Of a stretch of DNA of 64,000 nt, positions 1-13,114 are shown piece after piece. The notes beneath the pieces are model-generated. The model made no database searches. It had not been told where the DNA came from and was given only the letters and a program-made list of their open reading frames with translations. Numbering within the stretch: the stretch's first letter is position 1; every line of letters starts with the position of its first letter. Origin of the DNA: Saccoglossus kowalevskii (lineage: Eukaryota; Hemichordata; Enteropneusta; Harrimaniidae). A program made the position numbers and the translations under genes. The stretch spans positions 223,205 through 287,204 of the forward strand of contig NW_003123420.1 in NCBI RefSeq assembly GCF_000003605.2, read 5' to 3'.

Positions 1-354
1 CCTTTGTCTGTACACAGTAATTTTATAATACAAAATAACAACCGTCTGTTAAGCAATTATCATGTCCGTTAGTGTTCGTTTCGTTAATTCATAATAAGAA
101 TGTTCATAAATAACATATAATGATCGTGATAATTTTATCCTACATGGCAGTGCACTGAACATGTATGCCATGAAAGTAATGACTATACTAATTCAGAAAT
201 TCAATATTTTATTATTAAGTTTATCTACTGAATATGTAACATACATTACAAAATATATGTAACGTACATTTCAAAAGTTAGGGCCAATAAACTTGTTCTA
301 TTTGAGAGCAAATAAATGACACAGTGCTATCATCAATATGATATAAAGAATAAT
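1..354. other. gene-free AT-rich stretch
   Basis: I see no coding exon, RNA gene or clear repeat in this stretch. Every frame is broken by frequent stops and the base composition is uniformly AT-rich. Confidence 0.5.
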
Positions 355-627
355 GTGCATACTTAAGGCTAGTTTTTTTGTCCATGACCAGATTCTGAAT
401 ATTGCCATTGGGCTAAACCTCCTATTAAGCGTATAGATTGCATTGTCTGTTTTCAAACGTGTTCCAATCTGCTCATTAATTTCGTACTTACTGGGGGCAA
501 GCCTGCATTAGGGATGAAAAATGTTGTAATTTTCTTAGTTGTATAAAATAAACCATACCTTAATATTATTATATATTGGCTTACCGTCAACGATATATAT
601 CCATACATAATCAATAATAATTACTTC
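355..627 (+). repeat. dispersed repeat R1, copy 1 (non-microsatellite part)
   Basis: This stretch matches, in inverted orientation, the sequence at about 7549-7850. Shared landmarks in order are TAGTTTTTTTG, CATGACCAGATTCTG, AGATTGCAT, CGTGTTCCAATCTGCTCATT, AAGCCTGCATTA and TTACCGTCAACG, followed in both by an (AAAT)n tail. A body ending in a simple 3' tail suggests retrotransposition of a SINE or a 5'-truncated element, or genomic duplication of a gene 3' end. This copy lacks the eL41 codons found in copy 2; a different stretch of about 29 bases occupies that place. Confidence 0.75.
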
Positions 628-777
<150 letters not shown>

Positions 778-803
778 GCCTGGATAGATGGATGGATGGA
801 TGA

Positions 804-3289
804 ACGTAATGCACAAGTCACTACAAATTCTCTATATTTTATTTTTATATCTATACAATTTTAGTTAAAGGTTGATGTTAATTAAAGATTGTGAAATCAA
901 TTGATAGTTAAGTATATAACAAGTCAATTCTCAGACCTTCAGATTGTTTCACTACTCAACCTAAACTAGCGTAATTATGGACAGTTTGTAAAATAAAATA
1001 GCTAAATTTAGATGTCTTCGTTAAATGTAAGGCGACATGAAATTCGTAGTAAGCTTAAAACAAAATAATTGCTCTATTTTGTCCCGCTCCGCTATCACGG
1101 AATGTACATTTTCCACAAATATTGCGCTCAATAGCCAACAAAATATGTGGCAAAATTTGCTTTTTGTGAACATTATATTTGTAAAGTATCGTACATTTCA
1201 CCAACAAAATTACCCACCCAGTCGGATCAATCGGTTTTATTCGGTATAATAATACAAATATTGACCCCAGCTCCGGTCGATATACAGATTTGAGAGGCTA
1301 TCTATCAATAATGCTCTCGTCGGGTCGACAAATCTGTATATCAACCTTGGCCCGGGTCAATATTTCTTTAGTATAGTAATATATAACATCATTTCGATAA
1401 AATATACAAGCCATGCTTATAGTGGACAAAATATAATTGTCTACTTTTTTTCCAAAGTAATTGACACTACATGACCACAAGAAGGGTTAACTACTGTACC
1501 TCGCTACTTCACAATCATTACGGATAATGATAGAATTAACTCAGTTACTCTTCCTTTTATTTTCGGATTTTTTGATCTGATCTTCCTTTCGAATCCAGAG
1601 CTTTCCTGCTCGGAAGTGCGCATTCAAGTCGTTGTCGCCAATCAAGTTTAAGTACCGAGCAATAAGGTGAACCCAATTCATGTAGAAGGTCAATCTGCCG
1701 TGTGACGCGGATTCACGGTCACTATACATGTGTCAGATTGAAATGTCGACTGAAACGATGGTTCCATACAAACCCCCTGCCGATCTGAAGCAGTTACGCG
1801 TCTGATATCTCAGTGCGAGTTTGCAGACCCTCACCAATGGGTATGAAAAAATGTTTTAAACAAGTTCTCAATAATTATTGTATAAACACTCTCTGAAACG
1901 CTATTTTAACATTTTGTCACCTTCACTGCTTTTACTGACACAGAGAATAAGTTCTGCAAATACCCGCCTTATATCCTCGAGTTATGACAAATACATTGTG
2001 TATATGCACGTTTAGTGTCGCAATAAAACACATTGCATAAAACACAGTCTTTCTACAGAGCGACATGAATCACGAACATTAAACAAATTCGTACTTTTAC
2101 CATGTTCAGATTTTCACATTTTCAATAAAATCGCACGCCTGACATTTAAGTTATAATTTATTTGCACGGCTGGAATCTTTCTAGCTGCTGTATGATATGC
2201 ACGTTTTACATTTTAATACGGAATTTAGGTTTCGATGCCCTCATGTCTGATACTTTTATATTGTTGAATGACACGTAGTTTTTTCAAATTTATAGTACTG
2301 CTTCAAATGTGTGTATAGCATTATCCCTCCACAGAGAATGTCTAATTTGAATGACATTTCATTTAGTATGTATCATTTAGAGATCAAAAATAAATCTTTC
2401 TGATTGAATTTTTTATTGGCAATGTAGAATATGCGTAGCATTGACAGCAGCAATCTATGATTGGGAAGACACTGAGCGAGTACTTGTAATCAGCTTTCAG
2501 ATTATCCCAACTGTTCATGAAGAGCAACGGTGCTAAATTAAATCTTCGACAACACAACTTCTTAAAGAAAATTTGGAATTGAACCATTGCTACAGTTACT
2601 GTAGTTTGCAGACATAATATTTATTTGATATACCTTATTTCATGGAATTGTGCTAGTTTGTGAGATTGCGTTTTCGTTCAATGTAGCAGTATGAATAAAA
2701 TCCTGTTTAATATCAATTAATAAACAATTTCTACATACATACACGGAAAAATATACTTTACATAGTCGTTATAGTGCCAGAAATACAAACTCCACACTTT
2801 GAGTTGTTTTCAAAAAAATTTCCATTCTGAAGGCAACTGCAATATTTCGTCATATTCAGATTCAAACTCACTCATAAGACACTGGAATTTGACAATAGAC
2901 TGAATACCGTGTAGTCTGGCTAGCAATATATTTTGATTGAACGCCGCTATTTTCGTATCCAACATGTACTCAGAATAATCGACAGCAACGATAACTTGCC
3001 CGATAACAACGCAACATACTGTTCATCCAGAATACAATATAATGAAAATGTGAGATTTTATCTTGATTGATCTACATTGACTAGAGTCACCGCTAGTTAA
3101 TTGCGCCATAATTCTACATTTAATACATTTACTGCTGTATTTCGACACGAGTAAACATACTGTTGTATGTAGTTAACATCCGCACACTTCGGCTGACACT
3201 CTCTACATTATCGACATTCCGACACAAATGATTTGATTCATGTCAGTGACACGATTGACTAAATGCTGCGTCGACTGCTGTTCTGCATG
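804..3289. other. gene-free stretch with one foldback element
   Basis: Apart from the inverted repeat at 1256-1365, I see no exon with plausible codon use, no RNA gene and no recognisable mobile element. Open frames are short and scattered over both strands. Confidence 0.4.
1256..1365. repeat. foldback inverted repeat (MITE-like), 37-bp arms
   Basis: The left arm 1256-1292 and right arm 1329-1365 are imperfect reverse complements. Both start with AAATATTGACCC and end with GATATACAGATTTG. The loop is 36 bases. The arms would form a long hairpin in DNA or RNA. Size and structure fit a small foldback or MITE-type element; no transposase is encoded. Confidence 0.8.
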
Positions 3290-4480
3290 GCAAGTAATCT
3301 ATGTTGGCTCGTTACCTTGCAACTTAAGTTGAGCAGTTCAATGACATTAACCCCCTGTGGGCAGTGGTTTACTGTCAGTTACCAAGATAAATTTTCGTCC
3401 ATCTAAGTAGTTGTGGAACCTTTTCAAACCAAATATTATCATCCAAAACTTCAGGTTCGATTTGAGCATAATTTCTTTTACTAGCCAACAATGTTCGTCA
3501 CGGTAAAGCGTAGGCAAGTAGCCGCTACAATTAGTCTTCCATCAGATGCGCAATGACTGACCAAACCCCATGGGATGATGCAATGCAATCACAATACAAT
3601 TTAACTGTTAACTTAATGAACTACATTTAGTCATTGCTGCTTCACTGCTCTGAATCCAGTTCCATATAACCTCTTTATGTAATAAATTGTTTAATGGGGT
3701 CAACATGGAAGACAGAAAGAAACGCGAATCAAACTGGATCCTTTCTAAATAAACTCGCAATTCACTTTGATTTGTTGGGTTTGGTGATCTAATACCACAT
3801 TGATCTAACCAATGTCCAAGAAATTTAAACTAGGTACACAATATTTGCACTTGGATACATTCATATTTACATTATATTTCTCCAAACGTTGGAGTACTTG
3901 ATACAATATACCCCTGGTAGTACCATGTCAAACATTCCTGGATCTAGCTCCAGTTGTGCACATGCTTGTTCTAAATCCAATTTGGTAAATATTGATTGTG
4001 AAAAACAATATCCAGTGAAGGAAGGTGATACTGATCTACCTCTATTACTATTTGACTTGTGTACATTTTCAGTAGGACTGACCAAATTACTGTAAAATAC
4101 GTTGTATATTTTGCCTTCTGTACCTAAGCGATCTAGTCCTTTTTCAATTGCATCCTTTCAATGTATAAGGAACAGATCGTGCTTTTACTTTAATAGAAGC
4201 AGAACTATCTTCTTTTTTAAACCAAATGCCTGAGTTTATTCCCTCTTAATACTTAATGTGAAAAAGCAGCCAATTCTGAATAAGTACAGTTATCACTACT
4301 TGAATTAGTTTTTTTTTACTAGGCACTAGACCTTAAATAGTTTATGCCAGTTCAGTCAAATTACTTCAAGTCAAATCCTACCTAGCAAAAGTGGTCTGCG
4401 TACATGTTTCAGCAGCAACAGTCTGTTTGAGATACTAAAACCACAAACTAATCCACCTGATTTAAGGGTATTCCGAATTG
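3290..4480 (-). pseudogene. decayed Ty3/gypsy-type pol fragment (RT and RNase H)
   Basis: Read on the minus strand with several frameshifts and stops, the order matches gypsy pol. A connection segment before RT comes first (about 4240-4150, with VPYTLK). Next is an RT core with FTKLDLEQACAQLELDP near 3970-4020, then a region like the post-RT segment (KCKYCVP near 3830, LRVYLERI near 3740). Last is an RNase H-like stretch near 3570-3360 containing VTNIV. In the family the RT core reads SKLDL-QAY-QL. No LTRs, gag or integrase were found, and no frame is intact over more than about 70 codons. It is a dead, truncated retroelement. Inference: old insertion, not expressed as a protein. Confidence 0.75.
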
Positions 4481-5641
4481 ACATTTTCAAACTGTTCAAG
4501 GACTACCACATAACCGACAATTGACTAACCCGCCTTCTTACCAATGGTTCTGTAGAAATTTTTAGAAATAAATTTAACGCCCCAGTAAGCTATCCATACA
4601 TTTGTTTAATTGGGTTTTACTGAAGTATACTATAACTCTTCGCTACAGAACAACTGAGTAAGACCGACCGCCCTGTCTTCCTCGGTAACTTCGTTGACTA
4701 CATAACACTGCTATAGTTGTTCGAAGTAACACTTGAAACATTCGATAATATCATCACAATTTCTGCACAGTCTCTGTCAGTTTCTGAGTCAGTGTCCCAA
4801 TGTTATGAACCCCAAACTCATGGACAAATGTAATGTAATGTATTGCACCCAGTCTAGGACAGTAATAATGATACATGAACACTATGGAGCTGCCAAATTA
4901 AACTCATAATGCAGGCGTGCAATAAACAAACAAAAGTCTGTTTTTAGACTATATTCGCTCACAATTGCAGTCACATCTAATACAATGATATCCATCTTAG
5001 TTTGAAATTTAATATTCCCCTCCCCCCCAAAAAAAACAAACTGTTCACGATAAAGGACTGTCAACCTGAGCATTTGATAAATTCAAATTCTGTTCACTCA
5101 CTTATTCCATATTATTAATTAGTACATTCTTAATAAGCACATGAGCCGAAGGGTCTGTGTGACATCCACACATTGCAATACATGATAGTTTTGTGTTTGT
5201 ACATCCACATTGTGTTGATACAGGATACTCATACATGAAAAGCCAATCAGATTGGATACGTATAGATGATAATAGATGATTCTATTATTACATGACTTTT
5301 AATATGATGTTCTGTATTAGATGGGTAATAATACCAGTATCACCTGTGATATTTTTTTTGCAATTATTGCATTCAAGAACTAATACTGCCTGTCCTACAA
5401 TATTACAATGTTGCTCTTTAAGAAAGAGAAGTTAAAATGTCCTGCAATATATTGCATCATTACTTCGCCATAACTTAGCTCTACATAAATATTGATACTT
5501 CAGTAATAATAAACTTGATTATGCGTAGACTGCAGTTTATATAAATTACCACCTATGTGTTTTCCTCTTATTTCTGTGCCATGTTACCTATTTCAAATAT
5601 TTTGCATCTGTGAGCATATCTGTGCTACTTATTTCTTTATA

Positions 5642-5753
5642 TTAAAGCGGGGAGTCGTCCACTGCGCACGCGCGGAAATTGAGTCCCAGGCGATGATAAC
5701 AACACACGCTAAAACGCAAAGGCTCATGGGTAGACGCTTGTTTGTAAACAATG
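5642..5753 (+). repeat. dispersed repeat R2, copy 1 (CpG-rich core)
   Basis: This segment is the reverse complement of 59426-59548, with shared landmarks TTAAAGCGGG, GCGCACGCGCGG, GAGTCCCAGG/AAGCGATGATAAC, ACACACGCTAA and AGACGCTTGTTT. Homology stops abruptly on the AAAGCGG side. The core is CpG-rich against an AT-rich background. It is a non-coding interspersed repeat of about 110 bp, probably a MITE or part of a larger element. Confidence 0.8.
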
Positions 5754-6751
5754 CATATCAATTACATTGATTGCTTGCACATGGGTTAGCACCTGTCCCC
5801 ACACCAATGGTTAAAAATGCAGGAGACCATAAATACATCACAAAATATAAAATGTAGTGTATTCGAAATGTACTATTGGTACAAATGAGAACTCTTTTAA
5901 TATTGTTCATAATCTCAGAGTCTATAATGAGATGAAAACAAAGATGTTAATTATCATCAGTATACAGTTATCGACACACAGAGCAAAACTGATCGAACTA
6001 CAGATATACAATGTATCTCTAGTTTGCACGCACGTCGTCTTCTACATAAGGACATTGACAGAGTTTTTTTTTTAAATTGGAGACAGGTATTTGAGATAAT
6101 CTGCAGTACATTAATCGAAGATAAGATCAAACGTTACACTCGTAAGCACAATCTTGCCATTACAGGAAGTAATAATATCCTTTAGAGATAAGTCATGGAG
6201 GAATAGTGTGCTCAAATATCAGCATATCTCAAAGATTAAATCATTTTGTTACAAACAGTAATGTACTGGAATTGAGATATGGCAGATGATAATGTGATTG
6301 ATGTATTCAACACTATGTATTTGCATGCTTGTGTGTGGAAACGTATGTTGGTGCATGATTCACTGCGACTACATCTAATTACGCGATGGTGTGGCGATTG
6401 TCCCTACATAAATATTCAATCTGATTTGTCGTTCAAGTGATAGTATCCTGTATCAACGTGGCATTGATGTTCAAGTACAAAACTACCATGTATTGTTTTA
6501 TATTGATGAATTCAATGTCCAATAATTATACAATGATGACCGTTAATATAATTTATGCTAATAGTAAATATGAACATTGATACTATTAAGGTTCCAAATC
6601 TGCTATTATTTTCGCCATATTAAAACCAAATAAATATAAAATCAAGCAGGAATTGAAAATACAAGTAACAGCAAAGCCTCCCAGTATCTAAAAATTACTA
6701 TTCTAACTTTCAAACATCATACAAGTCTCGTAGAGCAACCAACAGTATACT

Positions 6752-6948
6752 ACTATGGCGGCCATCTTGAATTTATGCAAATAAATTGTATTCGTGAAAA
6801 TATGGAATGTTCAAATGATCACATAATTGGTTCAAATGACATTTTAGTACTCAAAATAAGAATGTTGCATTTTAAATCACTAAAAATGTTGGAGGTGGAG
6901 ATATGCGATTCCGTGGTACTATGGCGGTCATTTTGAATTTATGTAAAT
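6752..6948 (+). repeat. two copies of a 31-bp motif, 166 bp apart
   Basis: The sequence ACTATGGCGGCCATCTTGAA and its ATTTATG continuation occur at 6752-6782 and, slightly changed (GGTCATTTTGAATT), at 6918-6948. The flanks differ, so this is a short repeated motif and not a long tandem array. AAGATGGCGGCC-type cores (its reverse complement) resemble the YY1 binding site; any regulatory role is inference. Confidence 0.6.
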
Positions 6949-7411
6949 TAGATATATTTTATATCATTTGCATGCAAACAAATAATATGCAAAAAATAAC
7001 GATTGGAGTGACATTCTATTTTTGTCGAAGGTAAATCATTATGTAAAGACACACTTATATTTGTCATCATTTGCAATATTGGTCAATGTCCGAGACACAA
7101 GTAGGTAAAACTCAATTGCGAATGTATATAGAATATTCCTTCTTAATCGAATACAGCTTAAAATACTTATCAACTGTACGTAAACAATACACATTGAATT
7201 GATCTAATTATAATCTGACTCTCGCTGACTGTAAAATTCATGACGTGTTCAAATGTAATTACAGGCAAACGAGCATACATACCATACATACACTACACTA
7301 AACACACTCGATTCTAGCACGTAATTACGGCGAATGCCTTGTCAGTCTAGACAGACATTCTCGTTATCATGCTATAATTACTGTCCAAAAGAACAGCCTC
7401 AAATAGCATGT

Positions 7412-7414
7412 CAT

Positions 7415-7513
<99 letters not shown>

Positions 7514-7548
7514 TTTGTTTGTTTGTTTATTTATTTATTATTATTATT
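7412..7548 (+). repeat. (TTTA)n microsatellite
   Basis: About 137 bases of TTTA repeat, interrupted near its right end by GTTT units and then ATT units. On the minus strand it is the (AAAT)n tail of repeat R1 copy 2. YLFI-type ORFs through it are artefacts. Confidence 0.98.
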
Positions 7549-7850
7549 ACTACTATTATTAATTACTATCTATGGATATATAACGTTGACGGTAAGCTAA
7601 TATATAATAATATAATAACATTTATCATTCTTAATGCAGGCTTGACCCCAGTGAGTACAAAATGAATGAGCAGATTGGAACACGTTTGAAAAAAATGCAA
7701 TCTACGCTTGTTATATTCCATGCGGTCTACTTCGACCTTGTCCTCATCTTTCTCCTTTTGCGCTTCAGTCCTCGCATACGTTTCTACAGAATCTGGTCAT
7801 GCACAAAAAAACTAGTTTATATTTATTTATAGAAGTGCACATACAGTAAT
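7549..7850 (-). repeat. dispersed repeat R1, copy 2
   Basis: Minus-strand copy of the repeat at 355-627, running from about 7850 down to the (AAAT)n tail. It shares both flanks with copy 1, but between CATGACCAGATTCTG and AGATTGCAT it carries about 77 bases that encode the eL41 C-terminus (7727-7783). The pair is therefore inverted, about 7 kb apart, and could form a hairpin or recombine. Confidence 0.75.
7727..7783 (-). pseudogene. RPL41: ribosomal protein eL41 C-terminal codons (fragment)
   Basis: Minus-strand codons read KRMRGLKRKRRKMRTRSK followed by TAG. eL41 is a 25-residue, almost invariant Arg/Lys peptide of the large ribosomal subunit, and this equals its last 18 residues except for Gly at a conserved Arg position and Thr at a variable position. 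Just before the Lys codon the strand reads TTCTGTAG, which could be a 3' splice site (AG at 7785-7784), so this might be a last exon. I found no matching first exon for the MRAKWRK part on this strand within the window. The Arg-to-Gly change and the position inside a dispersed repeat favour a pseudogene or captured exon. The identity is firm; functional status is not. Confidence 0.7.
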
Positions 7851-10800
7851 TAGGAACAGCAACACACAGGTGTGAAAGTAACAACGCATACACATACAAC
7901 TTTTTACTCCAACTGTGTCAATGAGGAATTGTTTAAAATTGTTATTCTGACCGCAATGGTTTTTTTTCTTGGCAAATATTTATACAGGCTACGTCTATAA
8001 ATAATGCATTAGAGAATGCTATCACCATTCGTTCACTCATTGTATATGAACTAAATCTCTGTCTGTTAGTGTATGTAATGATGTACATCGTTGTGTTCCT
8101 GGAATTTGAAAATATCCATATCCATGGTCGTCGTAGCGCGTTGTGTTCGATATTCAAACACACACTGCGTGACGAGCGCCGCCCTTTATTTAACCTACAG
8201 TAATGAATGAATACAAGTAGAAAATGAGTACATTTGAATATATCACCGTTGTTCGGTTATATAGTATGACACATTCTATTTAATGTTATTTCAGTATGTT
8301 TTTATTTATCCATTCGTTAATTAGATGAACGGCTGGAACAGATCAGAACAGAATGCAGAATGCACTAAAGCGAAACACATTCATATCGACATGCATTAAG
8401 GGTGCTTTCAAAAAAAAAGTTTAGGGAGAGTGTGGATTGTGGCGTGGTATCTGAGTAATTTATCATTACAACAATTTTAGTACCAGTGTAGAGTAAAACA
8501 GAATATAATACAAAAGAGTAAAACTAGTGTACAATCACAAAACATATTATAGGTTCTGTCGATCCGTCCGTCTGCCCGTCCATCCTTTTTGACTTCAATT
8601 CTCGTGTATAAATTTGGTATTTATTAATACATTGGCTTGGTTCGTGATTAATTTTAAAAATGGCCAATTGGCAACATTTTTTTCAGTTTCTCGGATACTT
8701 CTTTACAGATTTTGTTTGAATTGGGCACTTCAGTTTGTGTAGTGACTGTGGTCATGTTTATTTTGTTTGCATGTTTTCAAAAGTACAAAAACAAGACATT
8801 TTCATATACATATTCGTTTCAACTAATCATCAATAGTTTTCCAGGTGTACTTTCAGTTTCATTCAAATTTGGATTTTTTTTCTCATTTTCCATGATGCTA
8901 CACTCTCATAGGTTTTATTCAAAACTTGTAAAAATATATTGAATAGTTTTTTTTCTGTATTAGCAACCGACTCTACATACGGCCTTAGAAAGTTAAATAT
9001 GAAGTGCAGTGACACTGTGTAAGACAAATAATCGCTGTTATTCAGTTATTTCCTGGTACAGGGCATTAGTATTCAATCGTGAAATGTCTATGACAAATTC
9101 AATGTTGCTCAGTGTAGTGCAGTGACCTGTCTGAAATAGGAACTAGAAATACAAGCTTACAGGCTCTGAATATACAAGAGTATGATAAGCGAAAACGAAA
9201 TTCACTCGTATATTGTATCAACCCTTGATTAGATGTGCTTTGTATTTTTTTGTGAGACTGAAAAGGGGTGAGAATAATGAAAAAAATATTAAATAAATAA
9301 TGGCAAGTTGATGGACCAACCTAAAAATGTAAGTATATATAATGTCTTTGCTATACTCTTGTAAAACATTAATATTGAGCAACACACGCAAAATAAAATG
9401 CATTGAATATATCGGATGGATATTTACAGAATACATAGTTTCCATTTTCCTGCATTAAGAATTTAATATCTTCTTAAATGTTGATGTTGGAGGGGGTATC
9501 TGAAACTGTGTGATACTAGTCATGGTATTTTTTGAAATAGGGATGGGGGAACCAAAAATATTCAGACCAAAATATCCCAAATCACTCCTAAATATTTTAT
9601 TTGAAAGCACCCAAATGGCCACAGCCTTTTACATTACGTCATTACGACATGTTGGTTACATATGTACCACGCAATATTTCTTCCATATGCGTTGTTATTT
9701 ACACATTATCTGTGTTTGGTATACTATGAGTGTATCATAAATCGTAAATAGCCTCGTTGAAGATTATGAGGTTATTATGAGGATACCGAAAAGTATGCAC
9801 GAAGACAGTACAGCAGTAGTATCGCCCGACGCGCAGTGGAGGTCGATGCGACGGCGTACTTTCTGAGTGCATACTTTGCGATATCCTTGCATGACTCTTA
9901 TTATTATTATACATCTTTTCCTCCCAATGATACATCATGGAAAAGCCGAAAATCCAAAAAGTTTAGGACAGAATCGGCGAACTTCTTTGTGTGGAGTCCG
10001 GTCAAACCCTGGTGGCAGCCATGTTTGTTTTTATTATTAGAGGACGCTTAAGTGCGTAATCATTCTATATTTTGAATTAGCATTTCCTAATATGGAAGAT
10101 CAAAATACCCCGTAAAATACCGCAAAAGTACGGCACGCTGTAACTTAGTGTTACAATGACAGATGTATAATAATGATTTTTATGTTGAGGGCAGTCAACC
10201 GGGTTGTGACATTAACTTTTTTCTCATACATCTGTTATAATGTTCACCAGTTAAAACTAATTAAAATTTCCAACGCATTCAGCCAGTTAGAAGCAATTTC
10301 GTAAATCTGGGGAACGGTTAGGCACATCGCCATTAAACAGTAGGGCATTACTCAAATTGTGCTGCATAGTGGTGCAAATTTAGAATAGCGTTAAGAAATT
10401 GTTAATTCTATATTATAGCGCCACCTTGTGGTGTAGGCCGTTTTTAATATTATAACAAATGTTATAAATGAGGAGGTTACTGAGAATGTTAATAATTTTA
10501 CAATTTGTAGCTAAAAATATAACTCATCTTCCTGATTTGAAATACTCTGGGGACTGACTGTATATACTAATGCATTGACAACTTCGCATCACTAATGTCT
10601 AATGTACAACTAAACTCTTTCTGGCTTCCTGGAATGTTTTCGCAAAAGTTTTACTCACTTGAGCTTAGTGATTGTGGCAACATATCAAATAAAATCCTTT
10701 GGAATACAAGTATGCCATGTCTTTCAATACGTTCTTGAATATTAAGGAAATTACATTTGTGGGTGCCCATGTGACCCTACACCTTGATACAAATAGTAAT

Positions 10801-13057
10801 TGGAGTAAATAACTTACAGGCAAATATACCAATCATTGCGATGACCAGTTTCAATGGTAAACAACAAATTGATTGAGCCCCGGACGAACGTTAGGAACAC
10901 AAATCGAACCAACTAACCAATCTGAACTAACGAATAAATGTTATAATAACATAGTGTTCCTTTACCGTATGTAATTCCTGGAAAGAATAGAAAAAAATAT
11001 TTGATTACTTTATTCTGTGTTCCTGGACATGTTAATGTCCCACATACGGCTTGTGTAATAGAATTTATAATTCGGGTATGTACTTTCTACTTTATTTAAG
11101 TCAGTAGCAATTTTAAAAAAACATGTTGCAGTGACTAATAATAATATATTTCAGTTTGTCAGCAAAAACCGATTACAAATCGATAAAAAAAATATTTTCT
11201 GCGTGAAATAGAATGACTTGTTCCTGGAGTAAATGTTAGACAATTTTTTTTTCATTTCTTTCATGAAATGGTCACGTATTAAACAACACGACAGCAAGAT
11301 GTTTGTTTGAGAGTTGTGTTTAATAAACATGTCATTGTATAACCTTCACCTATATGTCCCAGATAAAGGAACATTAGTTTACTATTTTACTCCATGAATC
11401 CTATTTTGCATATTGTAATTTATGTGTGTTTGTAATTATATTAGTTATATCTAGGATGTCTTTGCTGTGGGACAGAATTCGCCTTGAGGGCACTCGTAAC
11501 TACGTAGGTTCATCCTAAACCATGACGCACATGGTCCCTTATATATACGTAGATATTTCTACATTTCGTTAGTCTTGTCCGTGAGTGGTGTGATAAGTAG
11601 AGTGTATTCCTGCAATGGTATGACGATTTAATTTGTTTGTGTGTTCGTGTGTCCTTATCTCGCAGTGCATGTGTATAACAAGCATACATGCAATAAATGA
11701 TCAAACCGTGAATGTAATTACAATTTGATCAGAACTGTAATACTGTATTTAATTAAGGGTTCATTATGGTTGATAAAGATATTGAAAAAGATATTGCCTA
11801 ATCAGCACTTTTAGTCAAAAGTATTTTAACATAAAATACCCTGAACATGTTTTATTTGTTGTTATACGCTGTTATTTAAAATATTTTTTGCATTAAAATT
11901 AAAAAAAAATAAGGAAAACATTTATAGGATATTCGGATGTTTTGTGTAGTTTATATGCTCATCATGTATATATTGCCTGTTAAAGGGGATCTAGGGGATA
12001 ATTAGGTTAAGATAGCAACCAATATCAGTATGCTAATCTAACTCACATCAATTGCATAATGGCGAGGCGCTTCAGATGTTACGGTGCTTGGGGGAGAAAC
12101 GGTGACTCCTAACATGCCTCGGTTGAACCATGTCTGTGTACGCTAACGATTTCATTTGTTTCTTGTGGACGTTTGATTTTTATGTGGTTTTTACGGTCAA
12201 CACGAACCATTACACATGGAACTTTCTGGTTAAAAAAATGACGCTTAGTGTATTCAAAATGCAGTATATTGACGTTTGTCTGATCAATGGTAACATTAGC
12301 ATAATGATGTGCGAAGGAAAACAACATATAAACTGATTCATGTCTTCTGAACATCACATCTGTACAGGTGTTTTTTTCTTCATATATAAAATCATATTTT
12401 CAGCATCCGGTACGATATTGTATCAGATTAATATTAAAGTCTGGGTTTAGTAGTTAGTCAACACTTATTTCAATTCATTTCGATCAGTGTCAGTTTTTGT
12501 CAACCCATGTTTATTTTACGCAATTAGTTTCATACCCAAACTCCGAAGTGTTTGTGAATATTTTACCTATTTGTATATTTTGTTGACATAACAAACAAAA
12601 AAATACACGTGTCGTTTGACCAAATGACGCAGGTTCTTTTGTTTATAGATCGTATTTATATCAGCATCATTGAAATTGTGAACTTTTCAAATGAAGTTTA
12701 TATTATAATCATCTTCTTTACGCCAGATTTGCCACACACTAAATGTCTCTAAAATTCACTTTTTTGCTGGCTAGTGGATTTAGTGAAACCTTTACTCAAA
12801 GTATAAATGCGGGTTCGTGCGCGTTCGCAGCCCTAAACAGGAGTCAACCTTTGCTTCACATTGTTAGAAAAAAAGTTTTCAAAATACCACAAAAAGTGCA
12901 AAAATGCTTTTTTTACACTCCATGTGTTATGTAGTTTATTATTTTATATAATGTATGTCCCTTCATTGACTAGTCGTTTGAACAAAACAACATTCTTCCA
13001 TTTGTTAGACGTTAACGAATTAACATATTTTATTCATATAACCATAATGTGAATACT
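7851..13057. other. gene-free stretch
   Basis: Over 5 kb without a supported exon. It contains a CCGT-rich run at 8560-8586, a strong inverted repeat at 9781-9886 and poly-A/T runs. The open frames present are short, on both strands and without family resemblance. Confidence 0.45.
9781..9886. repeat. inverted repeat, 34-bp arms
   Basis: Arms 9781-9814 and 9853-9886 pair at about 27 of 34 positions (GGATACCGAAAAGTATGCAC against GTGCATACTTTGCGATATCC at the outer ends). The 38-base loop is CpG-rich. It could be a MITE-like foldback or a hairpin precursor. No coding content. Confidence 0.75.
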
Positions 13058-13114
13058 ATTGATGATATATCTTCAGTTGTAACTTTATCTCGTCTGGCAA
13101 CTTCCGCGAATATT
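13058..13114 (+). repeat. repeat of the GPCR upstream segment
   Basis: GATGATATATCTTCAGTTGT, then a short spacer, then GGCAACTTCCGCGAATAT. The same two blocks in the same order occur at 15566-15650, just upstream of the GPCR gene, where the spacer is longer. It may mark a third, mostly erased copy of the GPCR locus or a short interspersed repeat. Confidence 0.65.

Larger units (their letters stand above)
4481..7411. other. mostly featureless stretch with short repeats
   Basis: Possibly more of the gypsy fossil lies upstream of it (4481-4800, unclear). Beyond that I see only dispersed repeat R2 at 5642-5753 and a duplicated short motif near 6752 and 6918. No exon or RNA gene is supported. Confidence 0.4.
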
